A DNA stretch of 45,621 bases from JANMCE01 sp031360915. GTDB lineage: Bacteria; Actinomycetota; Acidimicrobiia; Acidimicrobiales; Ilumatobacteraceae. Shown in pieces: positions 24,936-32,872 of the stretch. The notes beneath the pieces were generated by a model. It saw nothing but the letters and a program-made list of their open reading frames with translations. It made no database searches and was not told the DNA's origin. Where the stretch lies: positions 1 through 45,621 of the forward strand of contig JANMCE010000019.1 of the NCBI GenBank assembly GCA_031360915.1, given 5' to 3'. Each line of letters begins with the position of its first letter. Position 1 is the first letter of the stretch. The position numbers and the translations under genes are program-made.

Positions 24936-26494
24936 TAGTTGCGATAGCCGCGACCGGCGTGGGCGCTGCGGTTGAGGACGATGCCGAGCACCGACGCTCG
25001 CGAGCTGGTGAGCTGATTGACGGCGGCCTTCAGCTGACGTTTGTGGGTGATGTTCAGCGACGCCACCACGAGCACGCCGTCAACGCTCTTGGCCAGCATC
25101 ACGCTGTCGGCGACGATGGTAGGAGGGCTGTCGATGATCACAATGTCGGCCGTTTCGGCCAGTGCCTCAACGATCTGCTTCATGCGTGGTGAGGCCAACA
25201 GCTCGCCCGGGTTCGGCACCGGGCTTCCGGCGGGAAGGATGAACAGGTTCGGAACCTGCGTCGGACAGAGGAACTGCTCGGCTTCAATGATCGGCCCCAA
25301 AAAATCGGGCGATGAGCCAGACGAGCTGCGACGTTTGACGCCGGTAGCGTGCTCGATCAGAACGTCGGACAGACCGAGCAGACCGGACACACCAAAGGCT
25401 CGATCAATGGACGGGCGTCGGAGATCACCGGAAATCAAGATGGTCCGGCTGCCCGCCATGGCGTAGGCAGCCGCCAGGTTGGCAGCAACCAACGACTTGC
25501 CATCACCGGCCGCGGCGCTGGTGACCGACACGGTCCTCACCCGTTCGTCCATCCCGAGGAAGCGAACGGTCGTGCGAAGGGATCGAATGGATTCGGCCAT
25601 AGCACCCTGGGGCTCATCGAACACGGGTACCACCAGGTCGAGCTTGTCCTTCGAGCGCGGCACCTGCACCAGCACCGTGGCATCGGACGCCTCCTCGGCC
25701 TGCTCGGCCGAACGCAAGCGATCATCGAGCACTTCGCGCAACACGGCAAGACCGAGGCCGAACAACAAACCAACGAACGCACCGAGGATGCCACGGATCA
25801 CCGGGCTCGGAACCGGCGGTTGCACCGATTCGGTCGCCGGCTCGATCAGTTCGGCCAATTGGATCTGGGCGGCCAATTCGGTGATGACCGTCTGCTGCTG
25901 ACCATAAAGCGTCTCGTACTGACGTAATGCACCCTCCCGCAACGCCATGAAACTGCTTTGGTCACGACTCTCTGCCTTGGCAGTTGCGATGTCTTCACCC
26001 AAGGTGACGATGCGCGTGTCAAGTGCCTTCACCTGCTTGTCGAGATCGGCCGCTCGGGTTTGCAGACTGGTAGTGCGCTGATTGGCCCGGGTTTCGATGT
26101 AGATGTTCGCGAGGGCGTTGGCGTTGGCGACAGGCTGTTGTTTATCCTTCGAGTACGCGGTGATGGTGATGGTGCTGCTCACCACGTCGTAGGCAGCCTT
26201 GACGGACGACTTGAGCTGCGCGGTTGTCATGCCGGGGGTGCGACTGGCAACGTCGGCCAACAGGTTTTGGCTCAGCAGAACGCGGCGTTGACTGACCAGG
26301 AAGTTCTCCAGCGATACCGACTCGGTGGTCTTTTCTGGCTTCACGAAGAAGGTAGCAACGGCCTGGTACTGATTCGGCGGAACACGCGATGCCAACCAAC
26401 TCGCACCAGCGGCAACAATCACCATCGCTTGCAGGATGACCCACCATTGGCGACGAAGAGCCGCGAAGGCGTTACGCAGATTGGTCGGGTCCAT
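24893..26494 (-). CDS. polysaccharide co-polymerase / bacterial tyrosine kinase (Wzz-BY kinase fusion)
   Basis: The 533-residue protein sets polysaccharide chain length. It has a first membrane helix (about 17-36), a Wzz-type periplasmic/extracellular domain with coiled coil (about 40-225), a second helix (about 232-253) and a cytoplasmic P-loop kinase. Kinase motifs are Walker A SAAAGDGKS (326-334), Walker A' ISGDLRRP (354-361, with Ser where Asp is usual) and Walker B IVIIDSP (451-457). The C-terminal Tyr cluster is small (Y517, Y520, Y521), fewer than in Wzc. An insertion of about 25 residues after residue 387 is Ser-rich. It faces away from the glycosyltransferase cluster and shares an upstream region of about 220 bp with a divergent glycosyltransferase. 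Confidence 0.92.
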   Translation of the reverse strand: MDPTNLRNAFAALRRQWWVILQAMVIVAAGASWLASRVPPNQYQAVATFFVKPEKTTESVSLENFLVSQRRVLLSQNLLADVASRTPGMTTAQLKSSVKAAYDVVSSTITITAYSKDKQQPVANANALANIYIETRANQRTTSLQTRAADLDKQVKALDTRIVTLGEDIATAKAESRDQSSFMALREGALRQYETLYGQQQTVITELAAQIQLAELIEPATESVQPPVPSPVIRGILGAFVGLLFGLGLAVLREVLDDRLRSAEQAEEASDATVLVQVPRSKDKLDLVVPVFDEPQGAMAESIRSLRTTVRFLGMDERVRTVSVTSAAAGDGKSLVAANLAAAYAMAGSRTILISGDLRRPSIDRAFGVSGLLGLSDVLIEHATGVKRRSSSGSSPDFLGPIIEAEQFLCPTQVPNLFILPAGSPVPNPGELLASPRMKQIVEALAETADIVIIDSPPTIVADSVMLAKSVDGVLVVASLNITHKRQLKAAVNQLTSSRASVLGIVLNRSAHAGRGYRNYYPQSRSSLVNTDV

Positions 26495-26713
26495 ACAAGC
26501 TCCACTGTCGAACGAACGGCCAATCTACTGAGCTGATCCCAGCTCGGACTGAGGCCCGCGACCTAGCGAATCGAGAATTATCCGTTCTTGCCGATAGCCA
26601 GAATAGGACTGAGTCAAGGCTGAAGATATCGAGATGTGATCTGAATCCATCGGGATGAATTTGTGACCATACTCGTGCTCGGCTCATCCAGAGCGGAGAT
26701 GGGAGGTGGTTCC

Positions 26714-27859
26714 ATGGCGGTAGTGCATCAGGAGTTAGCGGAGAGACTGACGACATCGCCGACAACGAGAACACCGCGCGTCGCCCTAGCCCACGACTAT
26801 CTGTCCGAGCGGGGTGGTGCCGAACGAGTCGTGGTTTCACTCACCAAAGCCTTCCCCGGCGCGCCGTTGTACACATCGGTGTATGAACCCGAGCGATTTC
26901 CTGAGTTCGACCACGTCGACATTCGCACCTCGGACCTGAACCGTGTCGATCTGTTTCGGCATCACCATCGGGCTGCCATGGCCCTCATTCCCCAGGCTTT
27001 TCGTGGGTTTCACGTCGAGAGTGATGTCGTGATCTGCTCGTCCTCGGGCTTCTCCCACGGAATCTCGACCGACGCTCCCAAGATCGTTTACTGCCACAAC
27101 CCACCGCGTTGGCTCTACCAGAAAAGCCAGTATGTGGCCGGCCGCAAACGGTTCTGGTTAGCCAGTACGGCCATGCAGCCCTACCTCCATCACTGGGACC
27201 AACGCGCTGCCGCCAGCTGCGAGGTCTACCTCGCCAACTCCTCGGTCGTAGCGAATCGTATTCGCCAGGTGTACGGCAAAGAAGCTGAAGTGCTGCCGCC
27301 TCCCACCACGCTCGACCCGCACGGTCCGCAGGAACCGGTCAACGTTCTGGACACCGGTTATTTCCTTTGTGTCGCTCGACTACAGCCCTATAAAAATGTT
27401 GATGCCGTTGTCGAGGCCTTTCGGCATCTCCCCTCCGAGCAACTCGTCGTGGTGGGAAATGGCAGCCAACTGGCCGAGATGCAGGCGACGGCTCCGTTCA
27501 ACGTGTCCTTTGCCGGTCACGTGAGTGATCACGAGATCCGTTGGCTGTACGCAAACTGCCAAGCACTCATCAGCGCTTCGTTTGAGGACTTCGGCCTCAC
27601 GCCGGTGGAGGCCGCGCTGTACGGCAAGCCGTCTCTGCTGCTCCGCTGGGGTGGCTTTCTGGACACCATGCAGGAAGGCATCACGGGCCTGTTCTTCGAC
27701 CTACCGACGCCAGCCAAGATTGAGCAGGCGATTCGCCGCTATCGTGCCGAGAGTTGGTCGTCGGCCATGATCATCCATGCAGCCGGGCGATTCTCCGAAG
27801 CTGGCTTTGCCGCCCGCATGCGCGCCATCGTGGACGACGTGGTTGGAGCTTCCACCTGA
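26714..27859 (+). CDS. GT4 glycosyltransferase
   Basis: The 381-residue enzyme starts at ATG 26714, seven bases after GGAGG (26702-26706); the GTG at 26663 and the ATG at 26699 precede this site and are rejected. It shows RVALAHDYLSERGGAERVV, then YCHNPPRWLY, LANSSVVANRI, YFLCVARLQPYKNVDAVVEA, and SFEDFGLTPVEAALYGKPS, the wording of WbaZ/mannosyltransferase-like GT4 enzymes. Both acids of the E-x7-E motif are recognisable (ED...E). It is divergent from the BY-kinase and convergent with the first cyclophilin gene. Confidence 0.9.
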   Translation: MAVVHQELAERLTTSPTTRTPRVALAHDYLSERGGAERVVVSLTKAFPGAPLYTSVYEPERFPEFDHVDIRTSDLNRVDLFRHHHRAAMALIPQAFRGFHVESDVVICSSSGFSHGISTDAPKIVYCHNPPRWLYQKSQYVAGRKRFWLASTAMQPYLHHWDQRAAASCEVYLANSSVVANRIRQVYGKEAEVLPPPTTLDPHGPQEPVNVLDTGYFLCVARLQPYKNVDAVVEAFRHLPSEQLVVVGNGSQLAEMQATAPFNVSFAGHVSDHEIRWLYANCQALISASFEDFGLTPVEAALYGKPSLLLRWGGFLDTMQEGITGLFFDLPTPAKIEQAIRRYRAESWSSAMIIHAAGRFSEAGFAARMRAIVDDVVGAST

Positions 27860-27869
27860 GGCCTCAGGT
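27854..27869. terminator. 16-bp perfect palindrome spanning two convergent stop codons
   Basis: ACCTGAGG followed by CCTCAGGT forms a perfect palindrome that contains the stop codons of both the glycosyltransferase (TGA, 27857-27859) and the cyclophilin (27864-27866 on the other strand). As a hairpin it has a 6-bp stem with a GGCC loop on either strand. There is no T-tract, so any bidirectional terminator function would be weak. Confidence 0.35.
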
Positions 27870-28898
27870 TTCAACGATGTCGACGGATTCGATGTAGACC
27901 AGTTCTTTGGTCGGCGTACCGCGCAACGAGCCGGCCGCGTCGAGATCTTCGACGACCTGGTCCTGATCTGAGTCGACCTCGCCAAAGAGCGAGTACTTGG
28001 GCGGAAGCGAGGCGCCGTGGTCGCCGGTGATGATGAAGAACTGGCTGCCGTTGGTGTTGGTATCGGGTCCGTTGTTGGCCATGGCCACGGACCCAATGAC
28101 ATAGTCGCCGTCGGCCGGAAGTTCGTCGGCAAAGGTGTAGCCCGGTCCGCCTGTGCCCGTGCCTGTCGGGTCGCCACACTGCACGACAAAGCCAGGCACG
28201 ATGCGATGGCACACCGTGTTGTCAAAGAAGTGGTAACGGGCGAGTACTACAAAGTTGTTGACCGTCTCTGGCGCGTACGTCGCATCAAGCGTGATGTTGA
28301 GCACGCCTTTGTTGGTGGCAATCACCGCGCTGTAGTCCTTGGCCGGATCGATGCACATCGGCGGTGGCGCCGCGAACGTGGTCACTCGCGTTTCGGTGCC
28401 GTCCACCTTCGGGCACGGCGTCGGCGCATTGAGAGCGCGACCCGGTTGGGTGGTAGGCGGGAATTCACTGATGCTCGATGGCGGCGTACCCGGCTTGGCG
28501 GTGCCAACGCTGGGGGTGGGAAGGCGGGCAACGGTGGTCACTGCGCCGCCACTCCCGGCTCCGATGGTCACGCGAGACGTGCCACGTCGACCGCTGAACG
28601 CGAAGACCACGAACGCGATGAACAGCACGAAAAGTGCGGTTGAGACGATCCCGAGAATTCTTCCGGTCGTACTGCGGCTCGGTTCCGGCACGCCCGCCGC
28701 CCGCGTATCTTTGCGGAGCTTGAACCCCGAGATGATCGCGGCCGGGCCGAGAACAATTGTCACCGGCAAACACACGAAGAGCAGAACGAGGCTGAGGATA
28801 CCGAGCGTCAAGACCGTGCTGGCCCGGTTCTCGAACACCATGGTGTGATCGCCGGGCGGCCCGGGAAAGGTACTCACCTGTTCCACGCTAGGAGACAT
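27864..28898 (-). CDS. membrane-anchored cyclophilin-type peptidyl-prolyl isomerase (paralog 1)
   Basis: The 344-residue protein has a DUF4190-like pair of membrane helices (about 28-60 and 82-105), a Ser/Thr/Pro linker and a C-terminal cyclophilin domain (about 190-340) facing outside. Active-site wording is CHRIVPGFVVQCGD (catalytic Arg, Phe and Gln present) with NTNGSQFFI. A linker block CPKVDGTE...PPMCID holds two cysteines also found in its two paralogs; two more lie in the active-site strand, so disulfides are plausible outside the cell. It should catalyse proline isomerisation of secreted proteins. It is the last gene of a minus-strand group with two paralogs. Confidence 0.9.
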   Translation of the reverse strand: MSPSVEQVSTFPGPPGDHTMVFENRASTVLTLGILSLVLLFVCLPVTIVLGPAAIISGFKLRKDTRAAGVPEPSRSTTGRILGIVSTALFVLFIAFVVFAFSGRRGTSRVTIGAGSGGAVTTVARLPTPSVGTAKPGTPPSSISEFPPTTQPGRALNAPTPCPKVDGTETRVTTFAAPPPMCIDPAKDYSAVIATNKGVLNITLDATYAPETVNNFVVLARYHFFDNTVCHRIVPGFVVQCGDPTGTGTGGPGYTFADELPADGDYVIGSVAMANNGPDTNTNGSQFFIITGDHGASLPPKYSLFGEVDSDQDQVVEDLDAAGSLRGTPTKELVYIESVDIVET

Positions 28899-28923
28899 GG
28901 GTCAGTTCTGGTAGGCCGCGCTG

Positions 28924-30051
28924 CTATCCCTCGCGAATGACCACCGACTTCATTATCACCAGTTCTTTGGTGGGGGTGCCCCGTTCGGTACCTGCGGCGC
29001 CAAGCGCGGTCAGCACGGCCTCTTGGCTCGGGTCCAGTTGGCCGAAGAGCGAGTACTTCGCAGGGAGGGCCACACCATCGGAGCCCAGGACAATGAAGAA
29101 CTGGCTGCCGTTCGTGTCAGGCAACGACGTCGCCATAGCAAGAGATCCGACCTTGTATTGACCGGGTGCCGGTAGCTCGTCAGGGAAGCCGTAGCCAGGG
29201 CCGCCCGTGCCCCTGCCGGTCGGATCACCGCACTGGAAAAGATACCCCGGGATGATACGAGGGCAAACGGTGTTGTCGAAATAGTGATAGCGAGCGAGGA
29301 CGACAAAATTGTTCACGGTCATCGGCGCGTTGACGGCGTCAAGCGTGAGGTTGAGTGCGCCTTTGTTCGTCTGAATGGTCGCGCGGTAGCGCTTCGTGAC
29401 GTCGATGCACAGGGGCGGCGCCTTCTGAAACGACGTTGCCCGAGCCTCAGAACCGTCGCTGCTCGGGCAGCGGGTGACGCCGGAGATGGACTGCCCCGGC
29501 TGAGTGGGTGGTGGCGCGTTCGGATCGACTGATGTCGGCGTGACCGATGTTGGTAACGACGTATCTTTCGCGTTGGTGTTGCGCCGCTCGGCGATGACTT
29601 TGCCGACGAGGGCAATGGCAAGAATGATGAGCAGGATCCCGATGGAGTAGATGAGGGCAACCGCCAGCGTCGACCGTTTTCGTTTCGGCGGCGGCGAGGG
29701 TTCAGCCGAAGCGACCCGACGAACTAGCTCTGCGGCCTCGGGCGCCTCGACGGGCCCCGCTGGCTCAGCGGAAGGCTCGCCGGTCGGGATGAGATCGACC
29801 GGATCCGGAAGCGGCGGCATTGAGAGTGCCGAGAGACTTGTCGGGGCAAGCACGTCGCCAGCATCGGGCGCTAGGAGGGCCGACTCCGATGGCGACGGCT
29901 GCGGCGGCGATGATTCTTCGTCCCGCTCGCCATCGCGTCGCTGCGCGAGGGGTGGTGGCAGTGCACCGCCTGCTTCAGGTGGTGCCCACCGTCTTGGCTC
30001 GGGCCAGGCGGCGTCGTCAGACGCGCCACCCGGGACGGACGAAGTGATCAT
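28924..30051 (-). CDS. membrane-anchored cyclophilin-type peptidyl-prolyl isomerase (paralog 2)
   Basis: The 375-residue protein starts at ATG 30051 (MITSSVPGG); the open frame continues to 30312 but is antisense-like low-complexity sequence across the neighbouring gene. A long acidic, Pro/Ala-rich cytoplasmic part precedes KRKRS and one membrane helix (TLAVALIYSIGILLIILAIA). The cyclophilin domain follows. Its active site differs from the paralogs: CPRIIPGYLFQCGD has Pro for the usual His and Tyr for the usual Phe, while Arg and Gln are kept. The four-cysteine pattern (CPSSDGSE, PPLCID, TVCPRI, QCGD) is conserved. Activity may be altered; location is outside the membrane. Confidence 0.85.
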   Translation of the reverse strand: MITSSVPGGASDDAAWPEPRRWAPPEAGGALPPPLAQRRDGERDEESSPPQPSPSESALLAPDAGDVLAPTSLSALSMPPLPDPVDLIPTGEPSAEPAGPVEAPEAAELVRRVASAEPSPPPKRKRSTLAVALIYSIGILLIILAIALVGKVIAERRNTNAKDTSLPTSVTPTSVDPNAPPPTQPGQSISGVTRCPSSDGSEARATSFQKAPPLCIDVTKRYRATIQTNKGALNLTLDAVNAPMTVNNFVVLARYHYFDNTVCPRIIPGYLFQCGDPTGRGTGGPGYGFPDELPAPGQYKVGSLAMATSLPDTNGSQFFIVLGSDGVALPAKYSLFGQLDPSQEAVLTALGAAGTERGTPTKELVIMKSVVIREG

Positions 30052-30151
30052 GGGGATAAAAGCTAGGGGTAAATCAGCGCCGCTACGAGGGCAGTTCGCC
30101 CTTTGGCGGCGACTTTTACCAAACTTGATAGTGCGGCACGCTGGAGAAAAA

Positions 30152-30574
30152 TCAGCTCGAACGACTGGTTCCGCCGGCAATCGCACCGATGACGATGAGA
30201 AGCACAAAGCCGAGAATGACGAGTCCGATGAGACAGGTGCCGATGATGCCGCAGATACGTCCGGCCTTGTTGTTGCCCGGTTCGAGGCGGCCCATGGCGA
30301 CTGCTTCGTCACGCACCTTGTTGCCCATCACCCAGGCGATCGGCCCAAGAATTTGGCAGAGCACGAGGCCAAGAATGCCGAGCACCAGCACCGTGGTTGA
30401 CCGTCCCTCGAGCGCAGCATAGGCCGCATGGTTGGGGTCATACGCGCCGTACGACGGCGTGCCGTAGGACGGCGTGCCAGACGCAGGGGTGCCGTACGAC
30501 GGCTGAAAGGTTGGTGGCGGAGGCGGCACCTGGCCGTACGGATCGTTCGGGGGCGGCGGCGGAATGTTGCTCAC
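30152..30574 (-). CDS. small Pro/Tyr-rich DUF4190-like membrane protein
   Basis: I place the start at GTG 30574 (VSNIPPPPPNDPYG); an in-frame ATG lies at 30616. The N-terminal 50 residues are a Pro/Tyr/Gly-rich region with SYGTP repeats. Then come two membrane helices (TTVLVLGILGLVLCQILGPIAWVMGNKV and a second near the C-terminus) joined by a loop ending NNKAGRICGIIGTCLIGL. This is the DUF4190 layout common in actinobacteria, also seen at the N-terminus of cyclophilin paralog 1. Function is unknown. It lies between cyclophilin genes 2 and 3 and may help position them. Confidence 0.75.
   Translation of the reverse strand: MSNIPPPPPNDPYGQVPPPPPTFQPSYGTPASGTPSYGTPSYGAYDPNHAAYAALEGRSTTVLVLGILGLVLCQILGPIAWVMGNKVRDEAVAMGRLEPGNNKAGRICGIIGTCLIGLVILGFVLLIVIGAIAGGTSRSS
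30447..30506. repeat. four 15-bp tandem units encoding (S/T)YGTP-like repeats
   Basis: Units GCCGTACGACGGCGT (30447-30461), GCCGTAGGACGGCGT (30462-30476), a diverged third copy (30477-30491) and GCCGTACGACGGCTG (30492-30506). Read on the minus strand, they give the Tyr/Gly/Pro repeats of the small membrane protein. Each unit is five codons, so copy-number change keeps the frame. Confidence 0.8.
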
Positions 30575-30634
30575 GTCATTAAACTTACGGCCTGACAGCG
30601 CGTCTGACAGGATCATTCGACCTGACCACCGCGA

Positions 30635-31486
30635 TCAGCCTTCAGTGATGGTGACTTTCGTGATGCTGACCGGCTCGGTCGACTTGCCGTCGCTACCGCC
30701 ACCAACTGACTCCAGGGCCTTCACGGTGTCCATACCGTCGGTGACCTTTCCGAACAGGGAGTACAGCGGTTGCAAACGCCCCTCAGCGAACACGGTGAAG
30801 AACTGGCTGCCATTCGTGTTCGGCCCGGAGTTCGCCATCGCCAGAGTTCCTTGCAGATACTCCTTGGCATCCTTAGGAAGTTCGTCTTGGAACGTATAGC
30901 CAGGACCTCCGCCGCCCGTGCCCGTGGGATCACCGCACTGCGCCATGAAGGCTTTGATAATGCGATGGCAGGGAGTGGCGTCATAGAAATGGTAACGAGC
31001 GAGCACCACGAAGTTGTTCACCGTCTTGGGCGCCTTGGCGGCGTCGAGGGCGGCTTTGTAGGTGCCCTTCGTGGTTTCGACGGTGGCGGTATAGGTCTTG
31101 GCCACATCAATACACATAGGCGGTTCCTTGGCGAACTTCACGACTTTTTCTTCGCTGCCATCGGCTTTGGGGCAAGGTGTATCGCCCGTGATGGTCTTGC
31201 CCGTAGGCGGTGCGGCCGAGGAGGACGCCACCGCTGCCGAGGTCGACGCGCTGGGGGCGGTCGTGGCGGAACCTTCGATGGTGGTACTGGTAGCTGCCGT
31301 CGTGACCTTGGCGGGGTCCTTCTTGGTCACTAGAGCGATGCCGATGATGGCGACTGCGGCGACACCGATGATCGATCCCCATTTGATGATCTGACGTTTG
31401 CGAGTGGCTGCGGCCTCGGCCTTCTTGTCCTCGGCGACCTTCTGCAGACGATTTAGTTTTTGGCGTTCACGCTTCTCAGTACCCAC
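30635..31486 (-). CDS. membrane-anchored cyclophilin-type peptidyl-prolyl isomerase (paralog 3)
   Basis: The 283-residue protein begins at GTG 31486 with a highly charged helical cytoplasmic segment (KRERQKLNRLQKVAEDKKAE), then one membrane helix (about 35-52), a Thr/Ser/Ala linker and the cyclophilin domain. Active-site wording is CHRIIKAFMAQCGD with TNGSQFF, so Arg, Phe, Met and Gln are all present; this is the most canonical of the three. The linker block CPKADGSE...PPMCID is shared with its paralogs. It is divergent from lysC, with 90 bp between the starts. Confidence 0.92.
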   Translation of the reverse strand: MGTEKRERQKLNRLQKVAEDKKAEAAATRKRQIIKWGSIIGVAAVAIIGIALVTKKDPAKVTTAATSTTIEGSATTAPSASTSAAVASSSAAPPTGKTITGDTPCPKADGSEEKVVKFAKEPPMCIDVAKTYTATVETTKGTYKAALDAAKAPKTVNNFVVLARYHFYDATPCHRIIKAFMAQCGDPTGTGGGGPGYTFQDELPKDAKEYLQGTLAMANSGPNTNGSQFFTVFAEGRLQPLYSLFGKVTDGMDTVKALESVGGGSDGKSTEPVSITKVTITEG

Positions 31487-31576
31487 GAGGCGGAGAGTCT
31501 ATTGGAGACAAGGCAAAACTGTGATCTTGCATCTCGCTGGCCTCGTTACGGGTGTTTGCCATAGCGTTGTCCCCTC

Positions 31577-32827
31577 GTGGCTCTGATCGTGCAGAAATAT
31601 GGCGGAACGTCGGTCTCCGACGCTGACCGCATTCGTGCTGTCGCCGAACACGTCGCCTACACGGCCAGGCAAGGCAACCAGGTCGTGGCCGTGGTTTCGG
31701 CCATGGGCAAGGAAACCGACAACCTGATTGCCTTGGCCAACCAGGTGTCGAAGACGCAACCCGGCCGTGAGATGGACATGCTGCTCACCGTTGGCGAGCG
31801 CAAGTCGATGGCGCTGTTATGCATGGCACTGGCCGACATCGGTGTGGACGCTATGAGCTTCACCGGCAGCCAGGTCGGCATCATCACCGACACCAGTCAC
31901 GGCAAGGCCAAGATCCTCGAGGTCAAGGGCGACCGCGTGCGCGCAGCTTTGTCTGCTGGCAACGTCTGCGTGATCGCAGGTTTCCAGGGCGTGTCCACCG
32001 ATAAGGAGATCACCACCCTGGGCCGCGGCGGCTCCGACCTCACGGCAGTCGCGGTAGCCGCCGCGCTCGTCGCTGACGCGTGTGAGATCTACACCGACGT
32101 GACCGGCGTGTATTCGGCCGACCCCCGTATCTGTCCGCAGGCCCGAAAGCTGAGCCGCGTCGGGTTCGACGAGATGCTCGAAATGGCGGCCTCCGGTGGC
32201 CGCGTCCTCAACCTGCGGTCCGCCGAGTTCGCCCGCAATCACAAGGTCCCGCTGCATGTGCGTTCCAGTTTCACTTGGGAGCCGGGCACGTGGGTTATCG
32301 CCCAGGAGAATGTTATGGAAGAAGCCATTATTTCCGCCGTCACCCACGATGCGACCGAGTCGAAGGTCACGGTTGTTGGTGTTCCCGACAAGCCAGGTAT
32401 TTCGGCGACCCTGTTCGAGGAGTTGGCCGACGCCAACATCGTCATCGACATGATCGTGCAAAACACCTCACACTCAGGCAAGACCGATATCTCCTTCACC
32501 GTCCCGAAGGCGGACATGGCTGTCGCTGAGGGCATTGTTGCGCGAGTGGCCAAAGAGATCGGCGCTGAAGGTGTGGAACATCAGACCGATATCGCCAAGG
32601 TCTCGGTCGTCGGCGCCGGCATGAAGACCTCGCCCGGCGTTGCCGCCAAGATGTTCCGCGTGCTGGCCGATAACGATGTGAACATCGAGATGATTTCAAC
32701 ATCAACTATTCGCATTTCGTGCGTGGTGTCGGCGGGCAAGATGGAAGGCGCCGTTCGGGCGTTGCACACGGCGTTCGGTCTCGACAGTGGGCAGGATTAC
32801 GCCGCGCCGCTGCCGACCCGCAAGTAG
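31577..32827 (+). CDS. lysC: aspartate kinase (with internal beta-subunit start)
   Basis: The 416-residue enzyme phosphorylates aspartate, the first step to lysine, threonine, methionine and diaminopimelate. Motifs are the N-terminal KYGGTSV (7-13), GGSDLTAVA, and the ACT-domain stretches beginning at SKVTVVGVPDKPG and AKVSVVGAGM. The length matches the actinobacterial enzyme of about 420 residues. The start is GTG 31577 with no clear Shine-Dalgarno, perhaps leaderless. As in Corynebacterium, a Met about 60% along (MEEAIISAVTHDATESK) is preceded by a good ribosome site and probably makes the regulatory beta subunit (see 32304-32317). The reading frame continues past the TAG directly into the next gene. 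Confidence 0.95.
   Translation: MALIVQKYGGTSVSDADRIRAVAEHVAYTARQGNQVVAVVSAMGKETDNLIALANQVSKTQPGREMDMLLTVGERKSMALLCMALADIGVDAMSFTGSQVGIITDTSHGKAKILEVKGDRVRAALSAGNVCVIAGFQGVSTDKEITTLGRGGSDLTAVAVAAALVADACEIYTDVTGVYSADPRICPQARKLSRVGFDEMLEMAASGGRVLNLRSAEFARNHKVPLHVRSSFTWEPGTWVIAQENVMEEAIISAVTHDATESKVTVVGVPDKPGISATLFEELADANIVIDMIVQNTSHSGKTDISFTVPKADMAVAEGIVARVAKEIGAEGVEHQTDIAKVSVVGAGMKTSPGVAAKMFRVLADNDVNIEMISTSTIRISCVVSAGKMEGAVRALHTAFGLDSGQDYAAPLPTRK
32304..32317 (+). promoter_or_regulatory. internal ribosome-binding site and start for LysC beta subunit
   Basis: AGGAGA (32304-32309) precedes an in-frame ATG at 32315 (codon 247 of lysC) by about six bases. The encoded N-terminus MEEAIISAVTHDATESK closely resembles the known beta-subunit start of corynebacterial LysC. 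In that group alpha2beta2 enzymes arise from overlapping genes. The ribosome site is stronger than the one for the alpha start. Confidence 0.7.
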
Positions 32828-32850
32828 CTCAAACTGCTCCGCGTTTTTCT

Positions 32851-32864
32851 GGAGGTCATCCTCC
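32851..32864 (+). promoter_or_regulatory. Shine-Dalgarno embedded in a small hairpin before the AEC transporter
   Basis: GGAGG (32851-32855) and CCTCC (32860-32864) form a 5-bp stem with a TCAT loop. The GGAGG is the only ribosome-like site before the first ATG of the transporter, but it is 17 bases away and would be masked by this stem. It may act as a translational switch or may be chance within coding sequence. Confidence 0.35.
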
Positions 32865-32872
32865 CTGTCCTG

